This document shows, in pieces, positions 12,803 through 53,216 of a stretch of DNA of 64,000 bases. The stretch's first letter is position 1. Every line of letters starts with the position of its first letter. The notes beneath the pieces were generated by a model. The model ran no database searches and was not told where the DNA came from. It saw only the letters and a list, made by a program, of their open reading frames with translations. The DNA lies in NCBI RefSeq assembly GCF_030463535.1, contig NC_132899.1, forward strand, positions 15,967,490 through 16,031,489, written 5' to 3'. Both the position numbers and the translations under genes were made by a program. Source of the stretch: Salminus brasiliensis (taxonomy: Eukaryota; Chordata; Actinopteri; Characiformes; Bryconidae).

Positions 12803-12888
12803 GAGTGTGCCATCGCTGCACTTCCAGGAACAAAATCAGCGCACACTTCACGCATGCGTCTCCGTCTGACACGGCTCCGGTTACTCAC

Positions 12889-13030
12889 CACATAAAAGTC
12901 CCCCGTCCAGAAGAGCCGGAGGGATTCCTCTGAACGTGCGGGTTAAAAGCACAAGTTGGCGATGCCGTCCGTCCGCATCCTCTCGTTCTCCGCCATCTTC
13001 ACTGGGACTGAAGGGAGGAGGAGGAGGAGG
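12889..13030 (-). promoter_or_regulatory. CpG-rich promoter and putative 5' non-coding exon (minus strand)
   Basis: Read on the minus strand, a CpG-rich block contains 'gaagATGGCGGAG' (ATG at 12,994-12,996), which matches the YY1-type AAGATGGCGG element often found at vertebrate start sites. The ATG opens a 17-codon reading frame that stops at 12,943. A consensus donor follows ('tatgtg|gtgagtaacc', exon end 12,889). This fits a housekeeping-type first exon carrying a short upstream ORF. The 5' limit is a guess, and the coding exon it feeds is uncertain (possibly 7,844-7,993). Confidence 0.45.
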
Positions 13031-13043
13031 ATGAGGAGGAGGA
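13014..13043. repeat. (GGA)n short repeat
   Basis: Imperfect GGA/GGAT trinucleotide run just upstream of the putative minus-strand start site. Confidence 0.8.
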
Positions 13044-14673
13044 GGGCTCACTCCCACAGCTCGCTGTTTACTTCGGCCAGCCCACCTCACAAACTCACAC
13101 CCACTGTCCCTCTGCAAATGAAGGCGAGCAGACTGAGAAGACTGCTGAACTTTATTCATTTTCCTTAACCTACGTTTAATGTTTTGCATTCAGCTCTTAC
13201 TTAGCTACTAAAGCCACAAACACGTGTGTGTGTTATAAATCTCCCATCAGACGACAGACGGTGTTTTTAATATATTGTCAATTTATCTCCAAATCTATTC
13301 AGACTATCGCGGTATTACACTGTCTGCTAACACGTGCAGACACCGGCCCACACACAGAGCTGCATTCAGTAAACACAGGCTACACACACACACACATTAC
13401 TGTCAGTACCTGTATATGATGAAAATGGCCTTGAATGCCATAATCCTTTAAAACCCCATTTGCACTTCCTTCCCAAATTATTCCCAAAACTAGTAGATCA
13501 GATAAAACAACGATGACAAGCACAAAGTTACAAATGATGTAATTAATAAAGAGATGGCTGCAGTCCAGTGTAAAGGTAAATGTATTTTACACTGCCTCTT
13601 GACGCCTTAGCACAGTTTAATGCACTAAAACTAGAAAATAAAGTCAGAAATAAAGGACAGAAAATCAATATGAATAACAAACTCAATGTCTTCACTGACA
13701 TTCAGTCCTCTCTCATTGTTCAATGGTAAAGAGAGAATCACGTGTACTACTCTCTCTCTTTCTCTCTCAACCAGTTAAGATGGTCTTATACTAAGATACC
13801 TTTGTAAAACTTAAATCGGTATAGAAACATGTTTCCACCAGATAATGTTACGATGTTTATGTTAGCAACATTTGAGCATAGCAATACACTGTCTAAACAA
13901 GGTCACACAAGCTACCTAACTTATGTAATTCACCACATTTGTTATAAACATGTTTTTGCTAGAACATTCCCACAACGTGAGACAAGAAGGACAAATGTTA
14001 AGTTACAGAAGATGAGTAGGACTGGTTATGAAACTGAGCTGACCTGAGGAGTAGGGCTGGCCTGAGATTTTCTAACATACGGGCGGGTTTTATGTACTTA
14101 AACCTTGTGCAAGTGTTGAACTAAAAACCTGAAACATTGGCCTTGTTGAAACAACATTCAAACGTTTACAGGCCGCGTGTTTCTGCCCGCCATGGCTGGA
14201 TTGGTGTTTTAGCTCTGGTTAGCTCTCAGTTCAACAAGCAGGCCTCCTAATGAACTGAGACTGAGGAGGCGGGGAGCTGTTTTTAAACAACAGTTGGAGG
14301 ACAAAATAAATAAGGCAGGTCATGGGAACAGTCCATGCAGTTTTAAAAGTTACATTATATATTGAACCACAGGGTCATCCAGCTAAATAATTGAAATTAC
14401 ACAGACTCAGACACGCTGGGTTTTGGGGGGCCTGCAGCAGTGAAAGGCATTTGGTCCATGTCTGAACGCAGCTGCTTGAACACTACACAATATAGCCATT
14501 GGACCAGGGAGCAAAATCCAGCAGCTCCACCAGTCATTTCTTAAATCAAAGTTAGATGCTTATCAAATCATGGCGACAAATCGAATGACTTTACAGTGAG
14601 AGCTTTGAACGCACCGTCCCACTGTTTAAAGTATAAGATCCTTGAAGACCTTTTGGGCCCTTTTCTCAGTCTG

Positions 14674-14790
14674 AAACTGTAGAGGAACCTCTTAAGGTGC
14701 TTTGAAGAACCTTCAAGAAAAGGTTTTTGGAAGAAAAGGGTTCCTTTTCTTGAAGGTTCTTCAAAGCACCTTAAGAGGTTTCTCCAGTTT
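14674..14790. repeat. 117-bp fold-back palindrome
   Basis: Left arm (about 14,674-14,723) and right arm (about 14,742-14,790) are near-perfect inverted copies around a loop of about 18 bases. The shared core is 'cttaaggtgctttgaagaac'. It is typical of small 'aagaacc' MITE relics in teleosts and would fold into a strong hairpin if transcribed. Confidence 0.8.
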
Positions 14791-16149
14791 CAAATTTAAG
14801 AACCCATAGAAATGTCTAGTAATGTATAGTTCCTTACAGAACTTCTGTTAATAGATGCATATAATATTTAGAATCATTTAATTTCCTAGTAAATGTGGTT
14901 TTTCTGTAGTCTGCAGTGCATGTTAGTATTCCTAATGGCACACTGGTTCCCCAACTCATCCATGTTCATCCAGTCACCAAGTACTTGCAAGTTTACAGAA
15001 TTGACAACAGGGCACACAGTTCACACATAAACCAGTATTTATTCTTTGCCTTTAATAAATCCCATCTGGCACTTTAAACCTTACATTATTAAGAAATATC
15101 ATCAAGATATAAACCAATAAAACTAAATGCTGACCCTAGACTACCATGAGACAATGCACTCATGCCACTTGCTAATTAAATGAATGAGTAGACACACAAG
15201 TAAGTGTAGATACATGGCTGTGGTTTCAGTGGTTTCTGGAATGGCGCCAGTGCTTCAGAGGAAATATTCCTGGAGAACAGTCTGACCGGGACTGAAATCT
15301 GCATCTCCAACACAGCATTACAAGGTTTTCCTGAAACAACAAAATTCACAGAAAATCATCTTGACCAAGGATTCCTGAATGTATTACTGGGTCTCTAATC
15401 TCAACACACTGTGGCAGAAAGTTCAATTCTGTATTAGACATCACAAATCAAACAAAACACTACTTATTCAGGATGACTACAGAAGCAAACATTAAAACTG
15501 AAGTACGAATAATTGTTAACATGCTTTTTTTGTCAAATTCAGCAAAGAACCAGCTCATGCTGCTTAAGTTCACTTGTTTTTGGCACCACTATTAAAAAAT
15601 CCTTCTAGTTCAATTTCCACAAACTTGCAAGAACATTTCACCCTTTACGTTCATATGGCTCAAATTCTAAGGATGCAGAGTGGTTGCACTGTCAGATACA
15701 CTAAATCAAACATTTTAAACCACTCAATCAATAAGAACCAACCACCTTTAAACAACTCTAACCAAAAGATCCAAACCACTTTAAACCACATTCCCAACTA
15801 CTTTCAAACAAAAACAATTATTTAATAAATAATAATTTATTTAATAATTTAATATTTAGACCAAGGATTAGAATCGGTCCAAATGAGATTCAAACAGATG
15901 ATTCGAATAACTCAGAACCGATTCAAACCAAAGATTCGAATCCCTTTAAAAAAGATTCGAATCAACAGCTACAAATACTTTACACGTTACAGTCACAACA
16001 CACAGAAAACGTAGCTATATCAAATATTAAACAATAAAAACGATTTATCTACACATCTTAAAGCTTGATCTCGGCAATTAAATGTAATAAAGTGGTAAAT
16101 GACATTAGACTAGGCTACACAGACATTAGCTACATATCTAACACTCCCT

Positions 16150-17150
16150 CCCTCCCTGCCTCCCTCAGTCTCTAGGATTGACTCACTACAGGCCGGACAG
16201 GATAGTGTTTTTACCCGCCGTTACATACAAGTTAACGTCACCATTACAGGGAGATGGGTGGGTAAAATGAGCAATTATAATGAGCGTTTTAATGTCGAAC
16301 ATCCTTCACTCTTCTTTACCGAACAGACAAAAAACCCTAAAAATGTTCAGATTGTTCAGGTGTAGCGAGCTAACGTTAATCGAGCCGAACTGAACACTCG
16401 TTTTTGGAGGGCCGCTGGAGGACTTGAGCAGATATCTGATGTGGTGAATGAGCCTGAAGTTATTATTCGAGATTACCGCTCCAACTTAAATGGGTTAACA
16501 GTTGCATTCAGGCACGTCCATTTAGCTCAGCGGATCACGAGCTTGAACACAGCTACACCTTCCTCGTTGTGTAGAAAGTGAATCCCGCCCTCCGAAAATG
16601 AATCGGTTGAAAGGGTCGTTCAAAAAAAAAAACTACCCACAAACAAATAACAGTAGCTAACAGAGTGAATCCGGACAAAAAGAGCTTTTTACAGATAGCT
16701 AGCTAACTACTATCTATATATATAGCTACAGCGGGTCGTTTTAAGCAAAAGTTAGCCTTATTTTTTATTTTATATACAAAGCTCATTTTGCGAGCTAAAC
16801 TCAAACTACCTTCGTTTTAATACATGTACAAAATAATGCTTTAAGCACTTAAAGCTACTTTTCCAGAAATGCGCGAATTGTTAGCTAACGCAATATTGGT
16901 CAGCTCCTGCTACTGCTAACGGTGCAGCTGGAGCGTCTCCAACCGCGTGTAGCTACATTAAACCCGCTACACTGGACTGGAAGTGTAGCTGTTAGGCGGC
17001 TTACAGCGCATTTACACACCCAACTCAGAGGAGAGAAGAACCTACAGTGAACCTCCACGCTCGTTTAAATGGAAAATTAGGCTTGTGGGCGTGGCGAGGT
17101 TTTATGGGCGTGGCACAGACATGCAGACGCGTGTCAATCAAAGCTTCCGT
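16150..17150. promoter_or_regulatory. CpG-bearing patch, possible promoter
   Basis: CpG dinucleotides are more frequent here than in flanking AT-rich DNA ('gagggccgctggagg', 'ccaaccgcgtgtag'), ending in GC-box-like 'gtgggcgtggcgagg' and 'atgggcgtggcacag' at about 17,085-17,120. No exon could be attached on either strand. Confidence 0.25.
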
Positions 17151-20100
17151 CTGAATCTTTCACCACAACACAAAGTCAGAACAACGACAGTAAGGTTTTA
17201 TATGTAAAAGTTCTTAAAAAACAACAACACTTTATTTAACACTAATATTAATATTTTAACACACTTTATCCAGGGTCAGATTTACTTGTTTACTGATGTG
17301 TGGATATATACCTGATGCCAACAGGAACAAACAAACAAACATAATAGCAATTATAAACAAATAAATAAGTACCTGCTTTTCTGCTGCGGCCCAGTGCTTG
17401 CTTGACTGTGTGGTGTGCTTTTATTAAATAAATGCTCTAAATTAATTCTGAGAACCACTATTAAAAGTAGAGATGAGATGAGTAGAAAAAAACTAGTTAG
17501 TAAACTATGCTATCTTAACAACTGAGTTAGATTACATCCTGTGTAATCAGAAATCCAGATGCAGAAAGGTTAGGAAAGGGAGTTGGGGACAATCCTTACT
17601 GTTTGCCTTACTTCAGTCATTTAAGACGCAGAAGAGTGCAGGGACACGGCGGTCTGCTTAAAACATGCGCATTGGCGCCATCTGTCGACATGGTGGTGTA
17701 CTACAACCATTATTTCTGATCTGAACTTTTTGAAGGTTTAAAACAGATAAGAAGAATTCGAGGCCTGGAGCTCAATACACCAACCACACATGGCAATACA
17801 TAGATGAGCTGCACCAGGAGAGTTTCAACCAGGAAAAAAAAAAACACTTAACTGTGCAGGAATCTGGCACCCGAGGCCCCAACCTGTGGTTTAGCACCCT
17901 ATCTGAAACATGCATTTAGTAATAGTAGCCATTTATACAGCTTTTAAATCTACTGCTGTGTTCTCAGTGGACAGTGCAGACATTAGTTGTGATCTGGTTT
18001 TCCCTGGCATGGGATGAACCTATTTAAAATGCAATCATGGTGGGAAAAAGGGGGGTCCTTAAACTCGTGGTTAAGGTGTCTGGTTTGATTTTTAACCAGT
18101 TATTTTACAGAATACATCCTGCAAAAAAAGAAATGCCACGAGAAGAATTTTTATTTTGGCACTTTGTCACACATGAAAATATTCAAAGCATTTTTACAGA
18201 GCTGGCAGAAATGTGACATAAGACTGGATGTCTGAGAACATCACACACAAACAGATGCTTGCATGACATGCAGCTGACATCATCAACCTACTTCACCCAG
18301 TGTGTCAGGAAGCTAATAGTCCTTTTTTAAATAGTTTTTAGCATTTTTGAGGCCCAGTGGTAGTCAGCAGGCTCCTGAGGACCAGATCACATTGACATGG
18401 CTTCTGAAGATTAAAGCAGGCACCATCCAAGATGATCAAGTCAATGAACAGATAGCAGAGTAAAACCTCAGATTCTAAGCTCAGGTTTGTTTTCACTATA
18501 GATAATTTGGGCAATGGTAAAAGATGCAGCTATACGCAGACCTACACAACACTTGTGTTAATTGTGCATAGTGGTAGTAAGTAATTTAGTGCTCAGTTTC
18601 AGTAAAATAATTGCAAATAATTCAAATCATTCATTTGGTCAGACATGGACTGACTGGATCTAGATATTATGGTAAGAGCCAGGGTGCACATTTAAGATGC
18701 ATCCCTCATTACCTCATTAACTTTTTTTAGATAAAGCTCTACACTGTATATCTCTGCTTCAAATGTATCCATGAGTAAATGTATTCCTCATAGATGTACA
18801 AGGAACATTTAATCATTTGTAAGAAACACTATGTTTGCTGTCTGGCACCTGCCTTGATGGAAATATGTACAGTGACCCTCGCCAAATTAAAACCACCATT
18901 TTCCCTTAAAAGGGGAGCTTGTGTAGTGCGGGTAATGCGACGCAAGAATAGCTGCAACTCGATTCCTTATTTACACTCTAAATGCAGCCAATTATTCATT
19001 AGTAAATCACTGCAATTTATAAAGCCCTTACAAAGCATGTTGTTTTCCCCCAATGTATGCAAATGCAAAACTGAACTGAAGTCACTGCTTTAAGCCTTGT
19101 GTCTTAATCTGAATGAGACGGTATGTACAGAGCTCTGTCTAATTTAAATAAAACCAAAAGGACACACTCTATAAGACTGATACATCACAGGACCTACAGT
19201 TTAGCTGAAATCCCATCAAGTAAAAAACACAATATCGCCACCCACTGGACGATTAACACACAACTCGTACCACAAAGAGAAGAAGCGTTAAGACATGGTA
19301 CAAAATAAAGTGACTCTACCTGAAATCAGTAAAAAATAAAATCATTTTCCCAACGTTTCCTCACTTTACACACATTAAGAGTTTGAAGGCAATACTGATA
19401 CTGGGAACTCCCATTGGATTCCCCCCCATTCAACGAACAAAAAACTATCCTACCGTTACTGCTCTAACCTCTGAATGGCATGATGTAGTCACAAACAAAA
19501 CAAGTACAATATATGACTGAAATGAATTATGGCTATTCCCTATTCTTATCCTACTACACTAAATCTAAAACCGCTACCTAAAATATCAAATACATTAAAC
19601 AAACAAAAGACAAAGCAAAAAATAAAGTACATCGAGTCGGTTGAAAGCTTGCAGTTTTTAGGAATGCAATATAGTGAACAAAGAGTGTACTGGATCTGAA
19701 GTCTTATGTTCAATTCAGCGGATGCCTGAATGCCTGATTCGGACCCATTTTTGAGGCATTCATGGCAGATTGATGGCTTTAAAATATCACTACAGCTAAC
19801 TCTGAACTCTATCTAAAAAACAAGCTCAACATTTCATGACCACTCTACTCTAATGCAAGTCTAACGCAAGTCACAACACTGAGAGAAATCCTTTATCAGG
19901 AGAGCGTTCATGTCTGAACATCAGCACATCTGTCCAGTTGGTCAAGTGGGTTAACAGTAATCAGCAGCCAAAAGGTTAAAAAAAATATAGAGAGGGGGGA
20001 GGGGTGTTTCCTTTCCTTATACTTACAACAGGACCTATTTACCCACGGAAGAAATATGAACCTGCTCACACACTGAGCTGATGCTGCCATTCTCTACCAT

Positions 20101-20468
20101 GCAGAAGAACTGGGTGGCTGCACACAATGGCTTTTAAATACGATACATACACTAACATGCACTGCGGCCTCTAGACAGCACTACATAATCACCACGTAAA
20201 GAAATAACTCCTACAGTCCCGCGAAACGTCACACATCAGTCGGCGTGACCTTGGCCTTCCAGAGTGTAAGCAAAGGCTAAATGCTATGGACCAAAGAAGC
20301 TCTAAAAGCTAAGGGCCAGTGTCTGGGTATTTGAGGAAATACGGAATAGGTTAAGAAAGGCTCCAGGGCTACTGAGTGCATGGATGGTGTCCAGTCCCCT
20401 CTCCGGCTCTTTTTCTCTCTCTCCATCTCTAGAGTCCTATGGCCAGTGGCAGGTGGATGTCGAACAGT

Positions 20469-49552
<29,084 letters not shown>

Positions 49553-49753
49553 CCTCTACCGCGCCCTGCGACTCGCGCTCATGCTCGCGTCGCGCGCGCC
49601 CTCCTCTTGGGTTACCGCTCGAGCGAGTACGGGTCCGGGTAGCGTGTGTGTGTGCGTGCGTGCACGGTGCTGTTAGCTGCTGTTAACGGCTCCGGTAGTG
49701 GGCGCGGCTTTGGTTGCCAAAGAAGTGAGTGACGCTGCGTGATGAAGCCTCTT

Positions 49754-49785
49754 TCTCCTCCTCCTCCTCCTCCTCCTCTCCTTCT
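49754..49785. repeat. (TCC)n trinucleotide repeat in the prss12 promoter
   Basis: About eight CTC/TCC units. Confidence 0.85.
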
Positions 49786-49951
49786 TCCTCCTTCTCGACC
49801 TGGTGCAGGTTAATGTGTGTGATGTGATGTAGGGTCACCCAGCCCCCCTCCACCCTCAGTGCTACACATAAATCTAACTATGCTGCTGGCATCCACAAAC
49901 TGCTCGATACTGCTGTGGTCAACAAAATCAAGGGGAATGAAGGGGAGTGAA

Positions 49952-49967
49952 GGGGGGGGGGGGGGGG
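49952..49967. repeat. Poly-G run (16 G)
   Basis: Preceded by 'aggggaatgaaggggagtga', so the plus strand holds at least three G4 tracts: a potential G-quadruplex or assembly-fragile site. Confidence 0.85.
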
Positions 49968-50911
49968 TAAATAAATCAGGGCTGTGGGGCGACTAAAGTC
50001 ATTAATCGTGATTCGTCGCATTATTTTGTGTAGTTAATCGTTATTAATCCTATTTATCTTTTTTCATTTATTCAAAAAGCAGATCAGCTATATAGTTGTA
50101 TTAAATATTGGGGCACCCCACAATTTTACATACGGTCGTGTGAAGCTTTATCTTTGTCTTTTCTTCTCTTTGTCTGAAGAGAAATAAAGCAGCTCTCAAT
50201 ATTGTTTCACTGTTTTCTGATTTCCCCTAAACCCCCTCTCAGGAGGAAAGAGGAGATCAGCATCAGTACTTAACTGAGAGGGGTTCTGAACATTAATGCA
50301 ACGCATGAGACCTTCAGCTCTGATAGACTGCTGAAAGATCTCTGCTATTTTGCTATTTAGAAACTCTGAGAGCTTTATAAGAAATGAGGAGACCTTACAC
50401 TTGTTGTATGTGAATCTTATTCAGTTGAGACTGAGGTCATTATCATTATCATTATTGTGAGACATTCTTCTGATCAATGTGAGAAAACCTAAGGGTTGTT
50501 TAGCAGGAGCTGAATTTCAGAAACAGAAAGTCTCACATTGATCTCATACATTTGATCTTCATTTTAACAATGAATTAAATGGAGGTAATATAAGTAAACA
50601 AATACTGTAGAAATGGCTTTAAAATAATTTGTAAAATGTAATGAATGAAAATGTGCAGAAAAGTTAGGACACCCCACATTTATTACTACTTAAAATGCCT
50701 AAAATTAGAATGAGGTGCAGATGATAAGAACATGGTAAGAGAGGTTTGGGAAGAGCCTGTCTCTTATAGACCACAGACATTTAGTTTGGGTTGCTCTTGT
50801 TTGTTAAAGTGAGTGGTATCTCCATGGCAACATCAAAAGAGCTCCTTGAGGCCTTCAGAAATAAAGTTGTAGATTCATAAGAGGCTGGGAAAAAAGATTT
50901 TAAAAGATTGG

Positions 50912-50913
<2 letters not shown>

Positions 50914-50966
<53 letters not shown>
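50914..50966. repeat. (TA)n microsatellite
   Basis: About 26 TA units, 40 bp upstream of the SINE. Confidence 0.95.
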
Positions 50967-50969
<3 letters not shown>

Positions 50970-51004
50970 TTCAATCTGGATCTGGATTCTAGATGGACCT
51001 CATG

Positions 51005-51299
51005 GGCAGTGGTGGCTCAGCAGTTAGAGCGCCAGGATATTGATAACAGGGTTGTGGGTTCGATTCCCGGGCTCGGCAAGCTGCCACTGTTGGGCCCTTG
51101 AGCAAGGCCCTTTACCCTCTCTGCTCCCCGGGCGCTGGAGTTGGCTGCCCACCGCTCTGGGTGTGTGTGTGTACTCACTGCCCCTAACACATGTGTGTGT
51201 GTGAGTGTGTGTTCACTACCAGATGGGTTAAATGCGGAGGACACATGTACAGTGTACTGTACAGTGACAAATACGTGCACCTTTACCTTTACCTTTAAA
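51005..51299 (+). mobile_element. tRNA-derived SINE, near full length
   Basis: 'ggtggctcagcagttagagc' resembles the A-box half of a tRNA, and 'gggttcgattcccgg' (51,055-51,069) contains a canonical pol III B box (GGTTCGATTCC). The body 'ctgccactgttgggccc' and 'taccctctctgctccccggg' follows, then a (ctttac)n tail near 51,280-51,299. It is the best preserved of three copies in the window. Confidence 0.88.
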
Positions 51300-51325
51300 A
51301 CCGCTCTATGGAAGATACTCGATTT

Positions 51326-51430
51326 TTGATACAATAGACCACACTATTCTCTTAGACAGATTAGAGAACACTGCTGGAATCACAGGGATAGCACTATTGT
51401 GGTTCCAATCCTACCAAATTGGTTCACACA
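51326..51430 (+). pseudogene. LINE reverse-transcriptase fragment (L2/CR1-like)
   Basis: Open for about 35 codons: DTIDHTILLDRLENTAGITG... then ALLWFQSY. This is the AFDTVDH...LL..L region of non-LTR reverse transcriptases, cut off on both sides. It lies directly after the SINE tail. Confidence 0.75.
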
Positions 51431-51589
51431 GGTAAATGATGTATCTTCCAATTATTCAAAAGTGAGATATGGCACAAAATATGAAAGTGAGAGATTATAA
51501 AGATTATTGATTCAAACTCACACTCATACTTCATAACCTGTTCCTACATTAGCTTTAGCCCTTCATTATCTATCTGTCTAGTTCTTTAT

Positions 51590-51805
51590 GTAATGTTATT
51601 TATTTGTAAGGCAGATGGGTTCCTCAGACTGAGTCTTGGTTTCTCACAAGGTTTCTTCCTCTTAGTAGGATGGAGTTTTTCCTTGCCACTATAATTGTGG
51701 TGCTGGCTCATAAGAGGCATGGACCTGGATCTCTGTAAATCACTTTGGGACAACATTTGTTGTGAAAGGCGCTATACAAATACATTTTTAATGTATGAAC
51801 TGAAT
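51590..51805 (+). mobile_element. LINE 3' end fragment (L2-like)
   Basis: 'aggtttcttcctcttagtag', 'agtttttccttgcc' and 'tgtgaaaggcgctatacaa' form the recognisable 3' terminal region of teleost L2-type LINEs, in the same orientation as the RT fragment before it. Confidence 0.7.
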
Positions 51806-53090
51806 TGAAAGAATATTTGGTCCACTTGGTCCCACCTAGACGAAACCGCAAGATTTTTTTCTATTTGTGTTTACATTTGTGGTAGATCAACCATGGTGGG
51901 AAGCAACTTGACTAATGCTTAATGTAGTTGCAGTTCCATGCAAACCAACCATAATAGGTGGTAAGGCTGGATTTTAAGAGGCATGTCTACACCGGTATTA
52001 AAGCTGTGTGGCGGATATTAAAACAAACGCCAGACTTTTTACACATTTTTAACATCGAAAAACAGGACACGTCTAGAAAAAAGAGGACATATGGTCACCT
52101 TGTGCAAAGGACCTTCAGGAGGGTTTAGCTAACACAGGAGAGGTAGTTCACTGTTCTACTGTGGGAAGTTGCTTTCACACACGTCTTTTTGCCTTTTACA
52201 ACTCCCCGTATCTTCATTAAAGTGTTATCAAAAGGAAACCTCACCTGCAATCTTACTACAAAATCAGCATCTGAAGTTTGTAAAACAACACTGAGATACA
52301 GTGGAGGCATTTTACATACAAGCGCTGTGGACACAAAGTCTTGTCTTTTTATCATTTACACATCAATACTATAAAAAAAAAAAATCAGACAGTAGGTCCA
52401 ATTCTGCAATGCTAATATTCCTCTAACATCTAATTAAGCTGCTTGTTTACATATATTATACATCTGATGAAAATCAGTAAACAGAAAAAAATTCTCTGAT
52501 GTTACCAAAATAATTTTGAGGAAAAATAACAAATTATACCTCCAGCATTTCATGTTGCATTATCTGCTTGTGCACCCTCACGCGCTGTATAGAAAACATA
52601 TCAGAGAAATCCAATCAAAGGACAATTAATTATAACACCTTTCAAGACGTTTCTCTTCAGTACTGAACACCAGCTGGACCCCCATTCATCTGATTATCTA
52701 GTCATATGTCTATGTTATTACAAACAACATGGCATATTCTGGTGATGTAAAACAGCCTCAAGGTTGGAACTTCAGTCTTCTATGGATTCACAATCTTTTG
52801 GATGACTTATCAAAAGTTTTACTATAATAGGGCAGCTGTACAGTTAGTGAACAGCCAGCCAACACTGCAGAAACTAAGATGGGACCAGAGCCAACCTCCT
52901 AAATTGCACACTGTTGTATTAGTGCCCTGTGTTATTAAAAAGGTACAGCTCATCCAAATATTTGTTCTCCCTACTACTGTTAAGATGCTAATTTGGGGTC
53001 TGAATAATAACAGTTTAAAAAACCTGGAGGCTCTGAAATAAAAAAAAGTAGCAGACTAAGCATGAAGAAAACAATGATGTAGAACAAATG
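51806..53090. other. Intergenic, nothing recognised
   Basis: AT-rich sequence with short chance frames only. Confidence 0.5.
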
Positions 53091-53097
53091 CAAAAAT

Positions 53098-53216
53098 GAG
53101 AGAGCTAGGTAGCGAAAGAGAGAGAAAGAGAGAGAGATTCTGCTGATGGGCTGCATTATTATCAGCGTGAGAGAGAAAGAGAGAGAGCAAGCGAGAGAGA
53201 GAGAGAGAGAGAGAAA
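53098..53216. repeat. GA-rich microsatellite cluster
   Basis: Two GA runs separated by 'attctgctgatgggctgc'. Confidence 0.9.

Larger units (their letters stand above)
13200..20468. other. Non-coding interval, including the probable prss12 3' UTR at its right end
   Basis: No supported coding exon. The right end must contain the 3' UTR of prss12 (stop at 20,469-20,471), but I could not fix its polyadenylation site. It also contains the palindrome at 14,674-14,790 and the CpG-bearing patch at 16,150-17,150. 18.0-20.3 kb shows only short chance frames. Confidence 0.5.

Noticed and set aside
17665..17690. Second CTCF-like site ('ggcgccatctgtcgac')
   Set aside because: Only the AGATGGCGC half fits; upstream core positions disagree with the consensus.
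51040..51080. Possible tRNA gene (B box present)
   Set aside because: The sequence does not close a cloverleaf with an acceptor stem and continues into a SINE body and tail; two diverged copies confirm a repeat.
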